Positions 24,667 to 36,589 of a stretch of 64,000 bases of DNA are shown here, piece after piece. Positions within the stretch are counted from its first letter, which is position 1; each line of letters begins with the position of its first letter. Under the pieces are notes generated by a model, which saw only the letters and a list, made by a program, of their open reading frames with translations, searched no databases and was not told the DNA's origin. This DNA comes from Apium graveolens (taxonomy: Eukaryota; Streptophyta; Magnoliopsida; Apiales; Apiaceae): contig NC_133657.1 of assembly GCF_009905375.1 (NCBI RefSeq), positions 68,134,907-68,198,906 of the forward strand. The letters are read 5' to 3'. A program made the translations under genes and the position numbers.

Positions 24667-24707
24667 GATTGTTTTTAGATCTTAAACTGTTTGTGTGTTA
24701 ACAGATA

Positions 24708-24720
24708 GGCTCTGATACCA
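24708..24720 (-). other. primer-binding site of truncated copia
   Basis: The plus strand reads GGCTCTGATACCA, the complement of TGGTATCAGAGCC (initiator tRNA-Met), two bases from the LTR edge. Confidence 0.85.
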
Positions 24721-24722
24721 CT

Positions 24723-25328
24723 TGTTAGGTCACACACACTGTAGAAGGGGGTGAATCCAGTGTATAGCACAATCAAATCGAACTTTAATAACTCAAGTAA
24801 CAGAAAATAAATTTTATTCAAAACAATAAACTCTGTTACCGTATGGAACTGTCCTCTCTCAGTGATGAACAAATATCATGAGAGCTGCTAGGGTTATAAT
24901 GAATAATCTTCTCGATAATGATAACATTTATAGTGTAAACCCTATGTCTGTGTTTATATACTACACAGTTACAAGATAATCGCTAATTGATATGGAATAT
25001 AATTCTGCTTCCTAAAATATATCAATCAGATATATTTTCTTCCAAGTATTCTATTCTTCATAGAATTCCTTCTTCATGCATATCTCTTCTTATGTTTGTC
25101 TCGATCTTCTCTTCCTGTAAATCAGCTACCTTCCTTATCTGAACGTTTCCTTTAAGTCCTGATATTATCTTCTGATAGATATCTCCTGAACCTTAAGTAC
25201 TGATGACTTAAGTTCTGACTTCAGTATAAGTACTGATTTCAGTTAAGTACTGATTTGTCCTGTTTAAGTAAGATCTGAAAACTAAACATAAATCACATTA
25301 GTCATGACATTATCAAATATATCTAACA
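24723..25328 (-). repeat. copia LTR, 606 bp
   Basis: On the plus strand it runs from TGTTAGGTCACACACACTG to ATATATCTAACA. In reverse it is closely similar to the LTRs at 10912-11515 and 14429-15042 over most of its length, including TTTTCAGATCTTA near the start and the CCTAACA end. It marks the autonomous-type relative of the tandem element. Confidence 0.9.
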
Positions 25329-27309
25329 TTACCCATATCGCATCATGATTTGCCTTAGTCCTCGGTAGTCCTACCACAAAATCCATCGCTAAATGTTCCC
25401 ATTTCCATTCTAGAATATTTAACGGTTGTAATAATCCGCTCGGACGTTGATGTTCCGCTTTGACTCGCTGGAATGTGTAGCATTTACTTATCCATTCTGC
25501 TATTTCCTTCTTCATATTTGGCCACCAAAAGTTTTCCTACATATCGTGATACATTTTTATACTCCCTGGATGAATGGAATACTTCAAATTGTGCGCATTT
25601 CACAATATTTCTTCTTTTAATTCTGCCACATTAGGAATCCAGATTCTTGATGCAAAGCGTAAAATTCCTTCATTATCCTTCTGAGTTGTGATCTCTTCTC
25701 CCGTTAAGGCGTCATCTTGACTCATCACTTCTTCTTAACAGCGACGAATCTTCTCTAGCAACTCCGGTTGAAAAGTCATAGCATAGATAGCTTCTGCAGA
25801 TTCATTGGGAATACGAATCTCGATTTCCAATTTGTCGAATTCCTTAGCTAATTATTCGCATGAGGTTAATAAATTCAATCTTTCTTTCCTGCTCAGCGCA
25901 TCTGCCACAATATTTGCTTTCCCTGGATGATAACTGATCGTAATATCATAATCCTTTATCAATTCCATCCATCGACGTTGTCGCATGTTCAGCTCCTTTT
26001 ACGTAAAGATATACTTCAGACTTTTATGATCCGTGTAAATTTTGCATTTTTCACCGTAGAGATAGTGTCTCCAAAGTTTTAACGCAAATATGATTGCTGC
26101 CAATTCCAGGTCATGCGTAGGATATTTCTGCTCATGAGGTTTAAGCTGTCTTGAAGCATATGCAATAACGTTACCGTGCTGCATCAATACACATCCTAAC
26201 CCGCGATATGAAGCATCGTTGTAGATGACGAAATTCCCATGCTCGTCTGGTAATACAAGTACCGGTGCAGTTACTAACCGATTCTTCAGCTCTTGAAAAC
26301 TTCCTTCACATTTGCCGTCCCATACAAACTTTTCACTTTTTCGAGTTAACTTGGTTAACGGCCTCGCTATTTTCACAAAATCCTTAACAAATCTTCTATA
26401 ATATCCTGCCAATCCCAAGAAACTTCGAACTTCTGTCGGTGTCTTTGGTCTTTCCCAATTTAACACAGCTTCAATCTTCGCTGGATCGACTTGGATGCCC
26501 TCTCTACTGATGATATGCCCTAGAAATGTTACTTCATTTAACCAGAATTCACATTTCGAGAATTTTATGTACAGTTGCTCTTTCCTCAGAATTTCCAAAG
26601 CTATCATCAAGTGTTCAGCATGCTCTTCTTCCGTCTTTGAGTAAATTAAGATGTCATCAATAAATATAATCACGAATTTATCCAAATATTTCTTGAATAC
26701 CCGGTTCATCAGATCCATGAATGCTGCTGGCGCATTTGTCAAACCGAATGCCATCACAAGAAACTCGTAATGCCCATTTCTTGTGCGAAACGCAGTCTTG
26801 GGAATATATTCAGCTTTAATATTTAATTGATGATAGCCTGATCGCAAATCTATCATCGAAAACCATGCAACTCCTTTTAGCTGAACGAACAAATCGTCAA
26901 TTCTCGGTAAAGGATACTCGTTCTTGATGGTGAGCTTATTCAACTCACGATAGTCAATGCATAATCGCATGATGCCGTCTTTCTTCTTTACGAACAACAC
27001 CGGTGCACCCCATGGGGATACACTAGGTCGTATGATGTCTCGGTCTAGCATATCTTGCAATTGCGTCGACAATTCCTTCATCTCGACTGGAGCCATTCGA
27101 TATGGAGCTTTCGAAACTGGTTCTGTACCCGGTGCTAAATCAATCGTAAACTCGATTTCTCGATCTGGCGGTAACCCTGGAAGCTCGTCTGGAAAGACGT
27201 CTGGAAATTCACATACAACTGGAATGTCTTCTATTTTAGGACTTCCTTTTTCAGTATCTAACACGTAAGCTATGTACACCTCACATCCCTGTCGAAGCAA
27301 TCGTTTGGT
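25329..27309 (-). pseudogene. Tekay-B RT, RNase H and integrase N-terminus
   Basis: From 27300 the frame is open for 433 codons: [20 protein letters not shown] (RT), catalytic FIDD near residues 214-217, [14 protein letters not shown], and RNase H with DASYRGLG and [20 protein letters not shown], up to KYIF near 26002, where a TAA replaces the usual Gln codon. Beyond it the same frame continues with further stops through [13 protein letters not shown], the [11 protein letters not shown] linker and the integrase zinc finger, whose CxxC is damaged (KCYTFQRVK in place of a second Cys). The first catalytic Asp lies in MDFVVGLPRT near 25390. The copia fragment cuts the integrase after NHDAIWV. Confidence 0.9.
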
Positions 27310-28890
27310 CTACATTACTGTGAGAAATTTCTTCCGCTGTTTTTCGCCCTTGAATATCACCGTTGCATTTTCCGCTGTTCGTAATTTGACTTTCTTATTC
27401 GCGCAATCTATCTGAGCATTATGACACGTTAACCAATCCATTCCCAAAATGACATCGAATTCTCCTAGTTTAAAAGGAATCAAGTCTACAGAAAAATGAT
27501 GTCCGGCTATTTCTACATCACACGCAGGACATATCCGATCCACTGGAACTTGATTGTCATTCGCTAATTTTATAATTAACGTCTCGCCCAACCATTCGAT
27601 TTTGCAATGTAATTTATCAAGATATTCTTTAGAAATAAATGAACGGGTAGCTCCGGAATCAATTAATACTTTTGAACTTACGGAATTCACCATACCTGCA
27701 ATTACACTCGGACTATGCACTGCTTCTTTCATTGTCATGTTGAAAGTCCTTGCTCTGGGTTGATTCGGCGGCGGTGGCGGAGGTAATGCCAATACTTTTG
27801 GAATACTAGCTGCCATTGCTGGTCCTTTGCAATTCCTAGCGATATGCCCTTTCTTTCCACATTGGTAACAAGTGATTTCTGATGTCTTTCCCGTTGGACA
27901 TTCGTTAGAATAGTGCCCCTTCTGCTTGCGTTTGAAACATGTCACATCTGTTTTGATACATACGCCGGTGTGCCTGCGTCCACAAGTTCTGTAGTACGGC
28001 ACTGGGACCTTGACAATTCCCTGCTGTTTGGGGGCTTGGAAACGATTACCTGCTTTCTGGGTACCTTGTCCTATCCTTTTGAAATTCAAATTTGTCCGGG
28101 CTTGAAATCCCGGCTTCCTGCTGGAGCGGTCTTGGAAACTTCCCTGTCCTCTATCTCTTTGAGATCTTTCACTTTCTCCTTCGATGATCAAAGCTTTCTG
28201 GACTACGGCGATATATGTTGTTAATTCAAAAACTGCAACTTGTCCGCGGATCCACGGTCGTAATCCCTCTTGAAACCTTTGAACTCGTTTTTCTTCAGTG
28301 TCCACTTGTTCTGGGACGAACCTAGCCAACTCATTAAATTTGGCTTCGTACTCTGTCACAAACATACTTCCTTGCTTCATTTTCAAAAACTTTATCTGCA
28401 TCTGATTTCTCACGTAGCGAGGAAAATGTTTTTCTAAGAACAACTCCTTAAACCTATCCCACGCAATCACATATTCACCCTCTAAAGCCTTTTTAGATTC
28501 CCACCAATAATTTGCTTCTCCTTTCAACAAATAACTAGCAAAGTCGGTCTTTTGATCTTCACATATCTTCACTAGTGCAAACGCTTTCTCTATCTCTTTT
28601 AACCAGGTGGTGGCTTTAATAGGATCAGTAGACCCATCAAATTCTGGAGGTTTAACTGATTGAAACTGCTTAAAAGTAACAACAGGTAATACTGGTGGTA
28701 ATTGAGGCTCAGGACGAGGTGGCTATTGTAACATTTGTTGTTGAATTTGCTGTTGTTGATGCTGCATCTGCTGCTGCATCATTACCATCTGTTGTTGCAT
28801 CAGATGGAACATTTGGTTCATGGTCTCATTAGTCTGACCTTCGGAATTGCTGTTAGAAGTATCAGCCCTAGTCTTTCTTTTTGGTGCCAT
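27310..28890 (-). pseudogene. Tekay-B gag and protease
   Basis: The start ATG at 28890 gives MAPKRKTRADTSN, then a Met/Gln-rich run (MMQQQMQHQQQQ) and an in-frame TAG at 28723-28725. Gag continues with TWLKEIEKAF, YWWESKKALEG, FKELFLEKHFPR and RFVPEQVDTEEKRVQRF. Two zinc knuckles follow: the first has lost its second Cys (CFKRKQKGHYSNEC), the second is intact (CYQCGKKGHIARNC). Protease has the active-site motif LIDSGATRSFI and later DVILGMDWL. A TAG at 27310-27312 separates it from RT in the same frame. With both stops reversed this would be one gag-pol polyprotein, the usual Tekay arrangement. Confidence 0.9.
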
Positions 28891-29359
28891 CTTCTTCTGA
28901 TAATAAAACATGTGATATTTCTTTAACAGTTTAATAAACAATTGACAGTAGGTAAGAAAATAATTTATCCTGTATTAACACCATGCTTTAAATAAAGAAA
29001 ACAGTTGTTGAATAAAAAACTGGAAATGTATGAAGTTAAATAAAATGGTTGTTCTTCTTTTTTTTTCTTTTTTTTTCTTTAACAGAAATTATAATATGAA
29101 AAGCTGTAAAACAATAAAGTGAAAGTAATGCTGTAAAACTGTAGAGACTGAAATTTAAATAAAAGAAATTTGAAAAAAAAGTTCATCTTATATATATGAC
29201 ACCAGCCTCAGGTGTAAATGCTTGATATAAAAAGTCTTGCTCTGCTGGTAATCACCGCGGCTACAAGTCATACTACCACTACATGTTAAACTACTACTAC
29301 AAGTTAAACTACAAGTACACACATACACACTACTCACTAGGTTATACTATGCTGCCTCC

Positions 29360-30140
29360 ATATACATCTGTACCCTGAAGTCACTGTCTCAAAACCGTCA
29401 ATGTCTCAAAACCCAGGCGGAATACGCCTAAGCTCATCCCTAAGTGCCTGGACCAAAGTCTATGCCAAGCGAAATATCCTGTAGAACTCTGTGAAAGAAG
29501 GTGGTCCCTCATGGGTCAAATCATCAAGTTCCCAAGTGGCACTCATCAACACCAACTACAATCGCTGTCTCATATAGTAATCCGGCTATAGGGCCGCTAA
29601 CGGTCCTCTGTCCCTCTGGTCAAATAGATGCATGATCTCTCGACACTGTGCCTGCCAATACTCCACATCATCCCTCATAACCCTGTACTCATGGTAGGGT
29701 ATCGTGTACGGCTGTGCAACCTGACCTACTGACTCCGGTGAAGGAACCCTCGGTATACCTGCACCCTATTGTGGTAATCCTAGTTGTAGATCCACATCAT
29801 GCTCTCCCATCCCCTCGACTGGAATCATCCGAAATACATCCGGCTCTGGGGCATGCACTGGTATAGGAGGTAACAATGGTGGTGGTGGTAAATCATGTTC
29901 AATCCCCGGCATAAACTGATGCTTAACTGGTAAAGGAACCATCGACTCAAAGAACTCAAATGGATCAAATATCTCTATGGGGTCATGGACTATCCCTCGT
30001 ACTGGTGGTATCGGATCATATGGCAATGGTGGTGGAGGTGGTAGAGGAGGAAACATGTACTCAGATACTGGAGGTATAACTAGTGTTGTTGGCCCGGTGA
30101 CTGTCCTCTCAGAAGACGCAGAATAACCAGAAGATGTCAT
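29360..30140 (-). pseudogene. proline-rich ORF between PBS and gag of Tekay-B
   Basis: ATG at 30140 gives MTSSGYSASSERTV, followed by a Pro-rich stretch (PPLPPPPPLPYDP, PPPPLLPPIPV) and QLGLPQ, then a stop at 29766-29768. The same frame then continues readably for over 100 codons (YHEYRVMRDDVEYWQAQCRE, WELDDLTHEGPPSFTEFYR, LRDELRRIPPGF) interrupted by three more TAG codons. It is not in frame with gag. I do not recognise the product. An extra ORF ahead of gag is not part of the standard Tekay layout; it may be a captured or family-specific gene. 28950-29359 between it and gag is AT-rich with T runs near 29050 and has no ORF. Confidence 0.5.
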
Positions 30141-30301
30141 CTGATAATATACCAAAGAAAAGAAAGGTCACTAAACAGTCCTAAGATTTATACTCTCCTA
30201 ATCTAATATGACCTAAATCCTAACACTAATCTCCCTATTTAACTATTCCTATCCTATGTGATCTCCCTATAATGTTCTTGTTTTCAGGAACCAAACCTAC
30301 A

Positions 30302-30314
30302 GCTCTGATGCCAA
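30302..30314 (-). other. primer-binding site of Tekay-B
   Basis: The plus strand reads GCTCTGATGCCAA, complement of TTGGCATCAGAGC. It matches the initiator tRNA-Met site at all but one position (C for T). It lies three bases from the LTR start at 30318. Confidence 0.8.
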
Positions 30315-30317
30315 ACC

Positions 30318-33300
30318 TGTAACGCCCTCCAGACCCGGGGTATAAGTCTGGGGGTTACTAGCTAATCACCAAACCTGTACAATCTGATTAACAAATAATA
30401 AAAAAATGAAACTAAACCCCTTTAACACTAACCAGGATCTTTTTAGGTTGAAGTATGAAAACAAGAACCCCTATCTACTTTTATTACAAACCAAAATTCA
30501 AAATCTCACAAACTCTCTTTATTACAACCCATTGTCTAACCAATTTTAAACTAAGTTCATCTTTTATTCAAACACACACACTGTGTATCAACACTCCACC
30601 TGCTCGGGCAACTCAAAGCTTTCTTCCTGGATTGGGATCAATACCTTGGGTATGAGAGGATCCCGAGGCTTGATCTGCTTCTTTACCACTCGAGTCCTGA
30701 TGGGTTTCATATTCCTTCTTAACTGAAAACAATAAGGTGAATAACAACAAAAAGGGTGAGCCAAAAATTGCTCAACAAGTCCGCAAGATATAAACAGTAT
30801 TAAAGCATTTTAAATGAATCTGTAACCCGGGTATATCTGCAAAGATATAACCCCACGAGAATAGAAAGAAGGCCATTACTGGCGAATACAAACGAACTAA
30901 ACTGGACTCAAGTTCGCATCTATACCCTGCTGATCAGCCAGGATACAGTGCAGATCTATATCTCACTATATAGATCTCGTCGGGCACCCAGGCACTACGG
31001 CCCATCTCAAGGATCCGGTTATGTCCCGGTCCTTAGGATTAAGTAAACTTAATCCCCAAAGTATTATTATCTAGTCCCTAGAATAGCAACCGGAACAATC
31101 GGTATGCTTTGATATATTCTAATCACCAGAATATATCAATAATTGTGAGTAACAATTGGAATATGAACAATGAATTCAAATGAAAAGAATAAATCAAGAA
31201 TCGAAATGAAATATGAACAAGGGAATCAAAAGAGTGCAAATGTAATTAGAATCTGAAGAGAATATCACTATTCTGAAAAATAGAATAGGGAAAAACTTGC
31301 ATTCTGCGCGACTCACTGCAATTAAATCACCTTCGTCTATCACCGACTCGACCTGCCTTGTTGGCTTAGCTTCTGTTAGCAAAATAGACTGGTTAAGTCA
31401 TTTTATACTTCAATTGCATCTTGAATTGACTTCATTTCGTTCCTATTATCTACCCATACGCTTAGGACTGACTCGTATATTACATATAAGTAAGTAAGAC
31501 TCGATTAACCACATAATACACATAAGCAAATAAGCACATAAGCACATAAGCACATAATCATTTTTATAATTAAAATAATTTTTAGAATCAAAATCGACTC
31601 GCTAATCGCTCCACTGATCACCATCTGCCTCATTTCCCATTTTTTGGACTCGTCTCGGCACGTACTTCGACTGATAATCAAGTAATTAATAAATTCAACT
31701 AATTTCTAGAAGATATTAGGTCTTAATATTATTTTTAATGAAAAGGATTTATTTTTCTGAGTCAAATGGCTTTTGTTTCGCTCAAATCGGACTAACGGTC
31801 TAATTACTATCAGTTAAACACTGATAATTCAATTTATTTATCCAATATTTATAATTATTTCAAAAATTTAAACCCTAAAATAATTTTTAAATAATTATTT
31901 ATAAAAAATCAAAGTCAAAAATAATTTTTTTATAATTTTTGGAGTTAAAATGAATATGTTATGATTTATTGAAAGTTATTTGATTAATTATTGAAATAAT
32001 TAATCATTTTTAAATAATCAATAAATAATAAATAACTAATAAATAATTAATAAGTAATTATTTAATAATCTAAAATAATTAATCCCTAATTATTAGGATT
32101 AGTCACAATCTATTACAAATATTTACAACTTATTATCATTTATTTGATTAGATCGATTATTTATAAATAAATAATTGATACTATTAGCTGATACGATAAC
32201 TATCGAATAAATAAGCTATTATTCGAATCAGAATTCAATTCACCGATCAACTATTCGCATTTCTACGAATGATTAACTATCGCTCAAATAATAATAATTG
32301 AACTTATCGTTCAATTACCTGTATGAATACGAGTTACTCGTTTTATTTCCCTAGTTATCGAATCTTTTCTCGTAATATTCGATAAATTTTAATCTTTAAT
32401 TATTAATTATTTACCTAACTATTAAATAATAAATAAATAGATAAAATATTTAAATAATTAATTAAATAACTAAATTCGAATTTATAAACTAATAAAATAA
32501 TTTAGGAATTATTAATAATATTTTACAGAATTTAAAACTAATTTTTAATTGATTTTTAAAATTAATAAAACTAATTTTTACTTTTAAAATATATAAATAA
32601 ATAATTAAAATTGCACAAACAGAATACAGGAAATGGATTTTGTGTTTTATTGGATCAAACCCGGGTTGTTTTTCGGGTTAACAACCGGGTCATGGATGGC
32701 TAACCGGGTCGGGAAGAACACGACCTGTTTCTGGAAAATCTCCAGTTTCGGGCGGTTCTTCGCCGGACTCCGGCGAGCTTAAATCACGAAGTAACGTGAT
32801 GCTTCTGTTTCGTTTTCGATGCGAATCCATCCCAGATCCTCCCTGTAGTTCAGCCCCGCCCTCGATTGTCCTTAACACCGCCTACATCATCTTCTCCGGC
32901 GAGAAACGTCCAGAATCCGGCGACCTTCAACCCAAGTCCGGCGAGCTCGATTTCCAGGTAACACAAGCATCGTTTGAATCGTTGTTTGATGGGTTTTCGT
33001 TCAGAATTTCACGAGGAACACAATCAAACTAATATCATGATCTAATAACCCCTATAACAAGTTCTCCGATCAAATCATAATTATTTCCGGCCAAAACTCA
33101 AAATCACGATTCCGTACACGAAAAATTACGAATAATATATCAAAATAAAGCTATTAACTTCTACAATCAAACCCAACCATCAACAACAACCACAACATCA
33201 CCAGAATCTTAGAAAATCGAATCAAAAATTCGGCTAAACCCACGAACTCGAACCATACCCTCTTGGGATTATACCAATCAATTGAATACTCAAAATCATT

Positions 33301-34213
33301 CCTATGACTCAGGGAAAACTATATGAACCATCAAAATCATCAAACAATTCAAGAATCAAAAACGCCTAATTCAACTATAAACCCTAAAAATACGAATTGA
33401 AAATCAAAGCAACAAAACACAAAATTGATGACAGAAATAGAAAGTAGAGATCAAGAGCTTTCGATTGACCACTCACATGCTTGATTTGGAGATCAGAATC
33501 ACGATCAAATCGCTGGTAGAAGCCAAGAACACCAAACGCTAATTTCTGGAAATTGGGAATAATTGCAGAATTTTCTGATTTTTAATTAAATAAATTAATA
33601 ATAATCAGGGTATTTATAGCTGCAAAAGTAATACTCCTAAATAAAATTAAGGGGCTAATTATACATCTAATAAAAATATTTGGCCCTAATTTTCATAATT
33701 TTTCGGTATTAAAATTTAATTTATAAATATTTTTTATATACAATATATATGTCAAAATTTCCCAAAAATTGTGAATAATGCAAAAATACAAAGAAATGGT
33801 ATAAATAAAAGTCCTATAATTTTATAAAAATAAAAATGTGATTTTTGTGGGGGTTTTAAAACCCAATGGGGCCCGGAAAAGTCATTTTTCGTAAAACGAG
33901 AAAATTTATAAAATATCTAGATGTTCAGAATAATGCGATGGTAAAAGCCGTTTGATGAAAAATAAGGCCCATTATTTTATTTGAACTACTTGTTTTAAAA
34001 TCATGGTTTGGGTCGTAAAACGTTTGAAATGAAAGCAATGAATGCAAAATAAAACATCTGGAAAATATCTTAAAAAAATACATAAATGACACGGAATGCA
34101 CGTAACACGTAACAGTTAGGGCTTAACAGATAATTACACATAAATGACACATTAATACACATAATTTATTATAAATATGATGTAATACAAACATAAATTT
34201 CCCAGACGTTACA
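30318..34213 (-). repeat. Tekay-B 5' LTR (right), 3896 bp
   Basis: It aligns end to end with 19542-23444, with scattered substitutions and small indels (for example extra CATAAGCA repeats near 31527-31556). It holds the same TATA box (33610-33619), the same GC-rich island (about 32670-33010) and the same short minus-strand frame (32878-32690). As the 5' LTR it would drive transcription of the element. No gene is seen in it. Confidence 0.95.
33610..33619 (-). promoter_or_regulatory. TATA box of Tekay-B 5' LTR
   Basis: The minus strand reads CTATAAATAC, in the same LTR position as 22841-22850. This copy would be the functional promoter because it lies upstream of the PBS and gag. Confidence 0.7.
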
Positions 34214-34218
34214 CGGTG
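34214..34218. repeat. target-site duplication, right, Tekay-B
   Basis: CGGTG follows the LTR end GACGTTACA and matches 19537-19541. With one copy removed, Tat-1 coding sequence is in frame across the junction, which confirms the insertion site. Confidence 0.95.
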
Positions 34219-35160
34219 GGTGCACTGCCCCCACAATGATGCCTTGGTTATTTCTATCCAAATTGGAACTAAGAACGCCTATAGAGCGTTCATAGACAAT
34301 GGAAGCTCAGTAAACATCCTCTACTACAGCACCTTTAAGAAGATGGGGCTACCTGATCGAGATATGTCAGGAGAGGATTCTTGGGTCTATGGTTTTTCTG
34401 GTGAATGAGTTCGTGTCATGGGATCAATCCGATTGCCATGTACCTTAGGAGAGAGTCCATTGTCTGTAACAAAAATGCTCAAGTTCAAGGTCCTAAATCA
34501 GGAGTCATCCCATAATGTGCTGCTAGGACGACCCTTCCTTAGGGAAATGAGGGTCATCACTTCAATCCACCATTTTACCATCAAATTTCCAACCCCAAAT
34601 AGAGTTGACAGCATAAAGGGTTCCAAGTATGATTCTCGAGAATGCTACAGGAAATCTAAAGGGGCTTTAAGAGAAATAATGTCCCAACTGGAGATGCGTC
34701 AGATGATGAGCGAGAGAGAAGTATCGAACAGCCAATCGAGGAAATTCGGGTCCATTACTATGTTGAGCAAGAAAATGAATGCTCCTCTGAATTGCCTTCG
34801 GCAATGTTGTTCTTAGAAGACTCTATCAGGATTGAGATGTTGGACGAAGAAGAGCTTCCAAACAAAATAATCCAAACAAATTTCAATGGGGAAAGACTCG
34901 AAGGGAGATCTAATATCTTGCAGAGTCTTGGACAAGATGTGCATAAGCTAGATGCCTATCTTTCTGAGGGCGGACCCTTATCTTCAGGAACCCCAAAAGA
35001 AGTTGACGCCCCTATTATACAGGGTGCGCCTTCAATAAATAAAGAAGTTGATGCTCCTCTCCAAGAGGATGCGCCTTCTCAGCAAAGTGATGAGGATATC
35101 AATGCCCACAGAGAAAATAAGGCCAGCAGAAGACGTAATTGGAATCCCTGTCGATGAAAA
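34219..35160 (+). pseudogene. Tat-1 protease and linker to RT
   Basis: It opens with WVHCPHNDALVISIQIGT and the protease active site FIDNGSSVNILYYSTFKKMG near 34290-34350, then a TGA (34406-34408), a frameshift and VLLGRPFLREM, a typical Tat protease end. The linker 34790-35160 encodes an unusual DAP-rich repeat (EVDAPIIQGAPSINKEVDAP, QEDAPS), whose DNA carries GGTGCGCC/GATGCGCC words like those scattered further right. The frame is broken several times. Confidence 0.8.
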
Positions 35161-35289
35161 GGATTCAAGCAAAGTCCTGAAAATTGGATCTCAGTTGGCT
35201 CCAAGATTGAAAGAAGGGCTTTCCATATTTCTCTTGGAAAATCTTGATGTATTTGAGTGGAGGCATTCTGATATGGTGGGAACCCAAAA

Positions 35290-36560
35290 GTCATGTGTCA
35301 TCGATTGAACATCGATCCCAAGCATAAGGGGATCCGGCAAAAGCGCAGGGCTGGAAGTGGAGAAAGGGTTGTAGCCTTGGCAGAGGAAGTAGATAGACTC
35401 TTGGATGTCGGAATAATCAGAGAATCCTTTTACTCGGATTGGTTGGCGAATCCGGTGTTAGTAAAAAAGCCTAACGGCAAGTGGAAAACATGTGTGGATT
35501 TTACCGATCTGAACAAGGCGTGCCCAAAGGATAGCTTCCCTTTGCCAAGAATTGACCAGTTGGTCGATGCTACGGAAGGACATGCTCTATTGAGTTTCAT
35601 GGATGCATACTCTGGCTATAACCAAATCCCCATGTATGAACCTGACCAAGAGCACACTTATTTCATTATTGATAAGGGGCTCTATTGCTACATTGGGATG
35701 CTGTTTGGTTTAATCAATGATGGGGCAACTTATCAAAGGCTGGTAAATAAAATGTTCAAGGGACAAATCAGGAAGACGATGGAGGTGTACGTGCTTGATA
35801 TGCTTGTAAAATCTAAAAGAGCATAGGATCATATAGTGGACTTGGATGAAATGTTCCACATTTTGAGAAAGTATAGGATGAAGCTAAATCCCCATAAATG
35901 TTTGTTCATGGAAATTCCTAAGGTTTATGGTGAACCACCGGGGGATTGAGGTAAACACTGCGAAAATTAAAGCTCTGTTGGACATAAAGTCTCCCACCAG
36001 CGTTAAGCAAGTGCAAAGTCTGATGGGAAGGTAGCAGCTTTGAATATATTTGTTTCAAAATCTTCAGATAGATGCAAGTAATTCTTTAAGGCAATTAAAG
36101 GGATGGGAAAGGATTTCGTGTGGACCTCATATTGTGAAGAGGATTTTCATAAAATTAAGGAGCAGTTGGGAAATCCTCATATGTTAGTGAAGCCAGAAGA
36201 TGGAGAAATGTTGGTTCTGTACTTGGCGGTCTCAGAATACTCCATCAGCGCGGCGTTGGTAAAAGAGGAAGGGGGTCACCAGTCGCCAGTGTACTATATG
36301 AGCAAGAGGTTGCTAGATGCAGAGACCAGATACACCAGCATGGAAAAGTTAGTGACACCCTTTTCCTCGTGGCATGAAAGCTAAGGCCATACTTTCAGGC
36401 TCAGCGAATAGAGTTCCGCACCGCTTACCCCCTCAGGCACATTTTACATAAGCCGGAGTCATCAGGAAGGATGCTTAAGTGGGTAGTAGAGTTGGGACAG
36501 TTTGATCTAGAATATTTCCCTCGCACGGTAATCAAGGGGCAGGCATTGGCTGATTTCATA
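35290..36560 (+). pseudogene. Tat-1 reverse transcriptase and RNase H
   Basis: RT motifs are clear: LANPVLVKKPNGKWKTCVDF, DLNKACPKDSFPLPRIDQLV, SFMDAYSGYNQI and GATYQRLVNKMF. The catalytic YVDD reads YVLD (35788-35799), so the copy is catalytically dead. A TAG follows at 35824-35826. Further frame changes occur near 35920 and 36030. RNase H is seen in another frame from 36103 (FVWTSYCEEDFHKIKEQL, AVSEYSISAALVKEE, PVYYMSKRLLDAETRY) and continues, shifted, to a TAA near 36577. Confidence 0.85.
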
Positions 36561-36589
36561 CTTGAGTTCGATTTTTAAGTAGATAATAA

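Larger units (their letters stand above)
24428..25328 (-). mobile_element. truncated copia (Sirevirus-like): 5' LTR plus start of gag
   Basis: In element orientation: LTR 25328-24723, PBS 24720-24708, leader, then gag from 24666 to about 24445, where the sequence passes straight back into Tekay-B integrase. There is no 3' LTR. On the upstream side the integrase stops after NHDAIWV (25329) and on the other side resumes at INERF, so about a dozen integrase codons are missing. A deletion from within copia gag into the integrase after insertion is the simplest explanation; template switching during reverse transcription is another. Confidence 0.85.
19542..34213 (-). mobile_element. Tekay-B: complete 14.67 kb chromodomain Ty3/gypsy
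   Basis: A full-length minus-strand element: LTRs of 3903 and 3896 bp, PBS at 30302-30314, a proline-rich ORF, gag-protease-RT-RNase H-integrase in one ancestral frame, and a polypurine tract at 23445-23457, flanked by CGGTG duplications. The integrase C-terminus carries a chromodomain, which places it in the Tekay/Del clade of chromoviruses. The coding part is interrupted by several stops and by a truncated copia insertion at 24428-25328. By eye the two LTRs are roughly 96-97% identical, so it is older than Tat-2. Confidence 0.95.
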
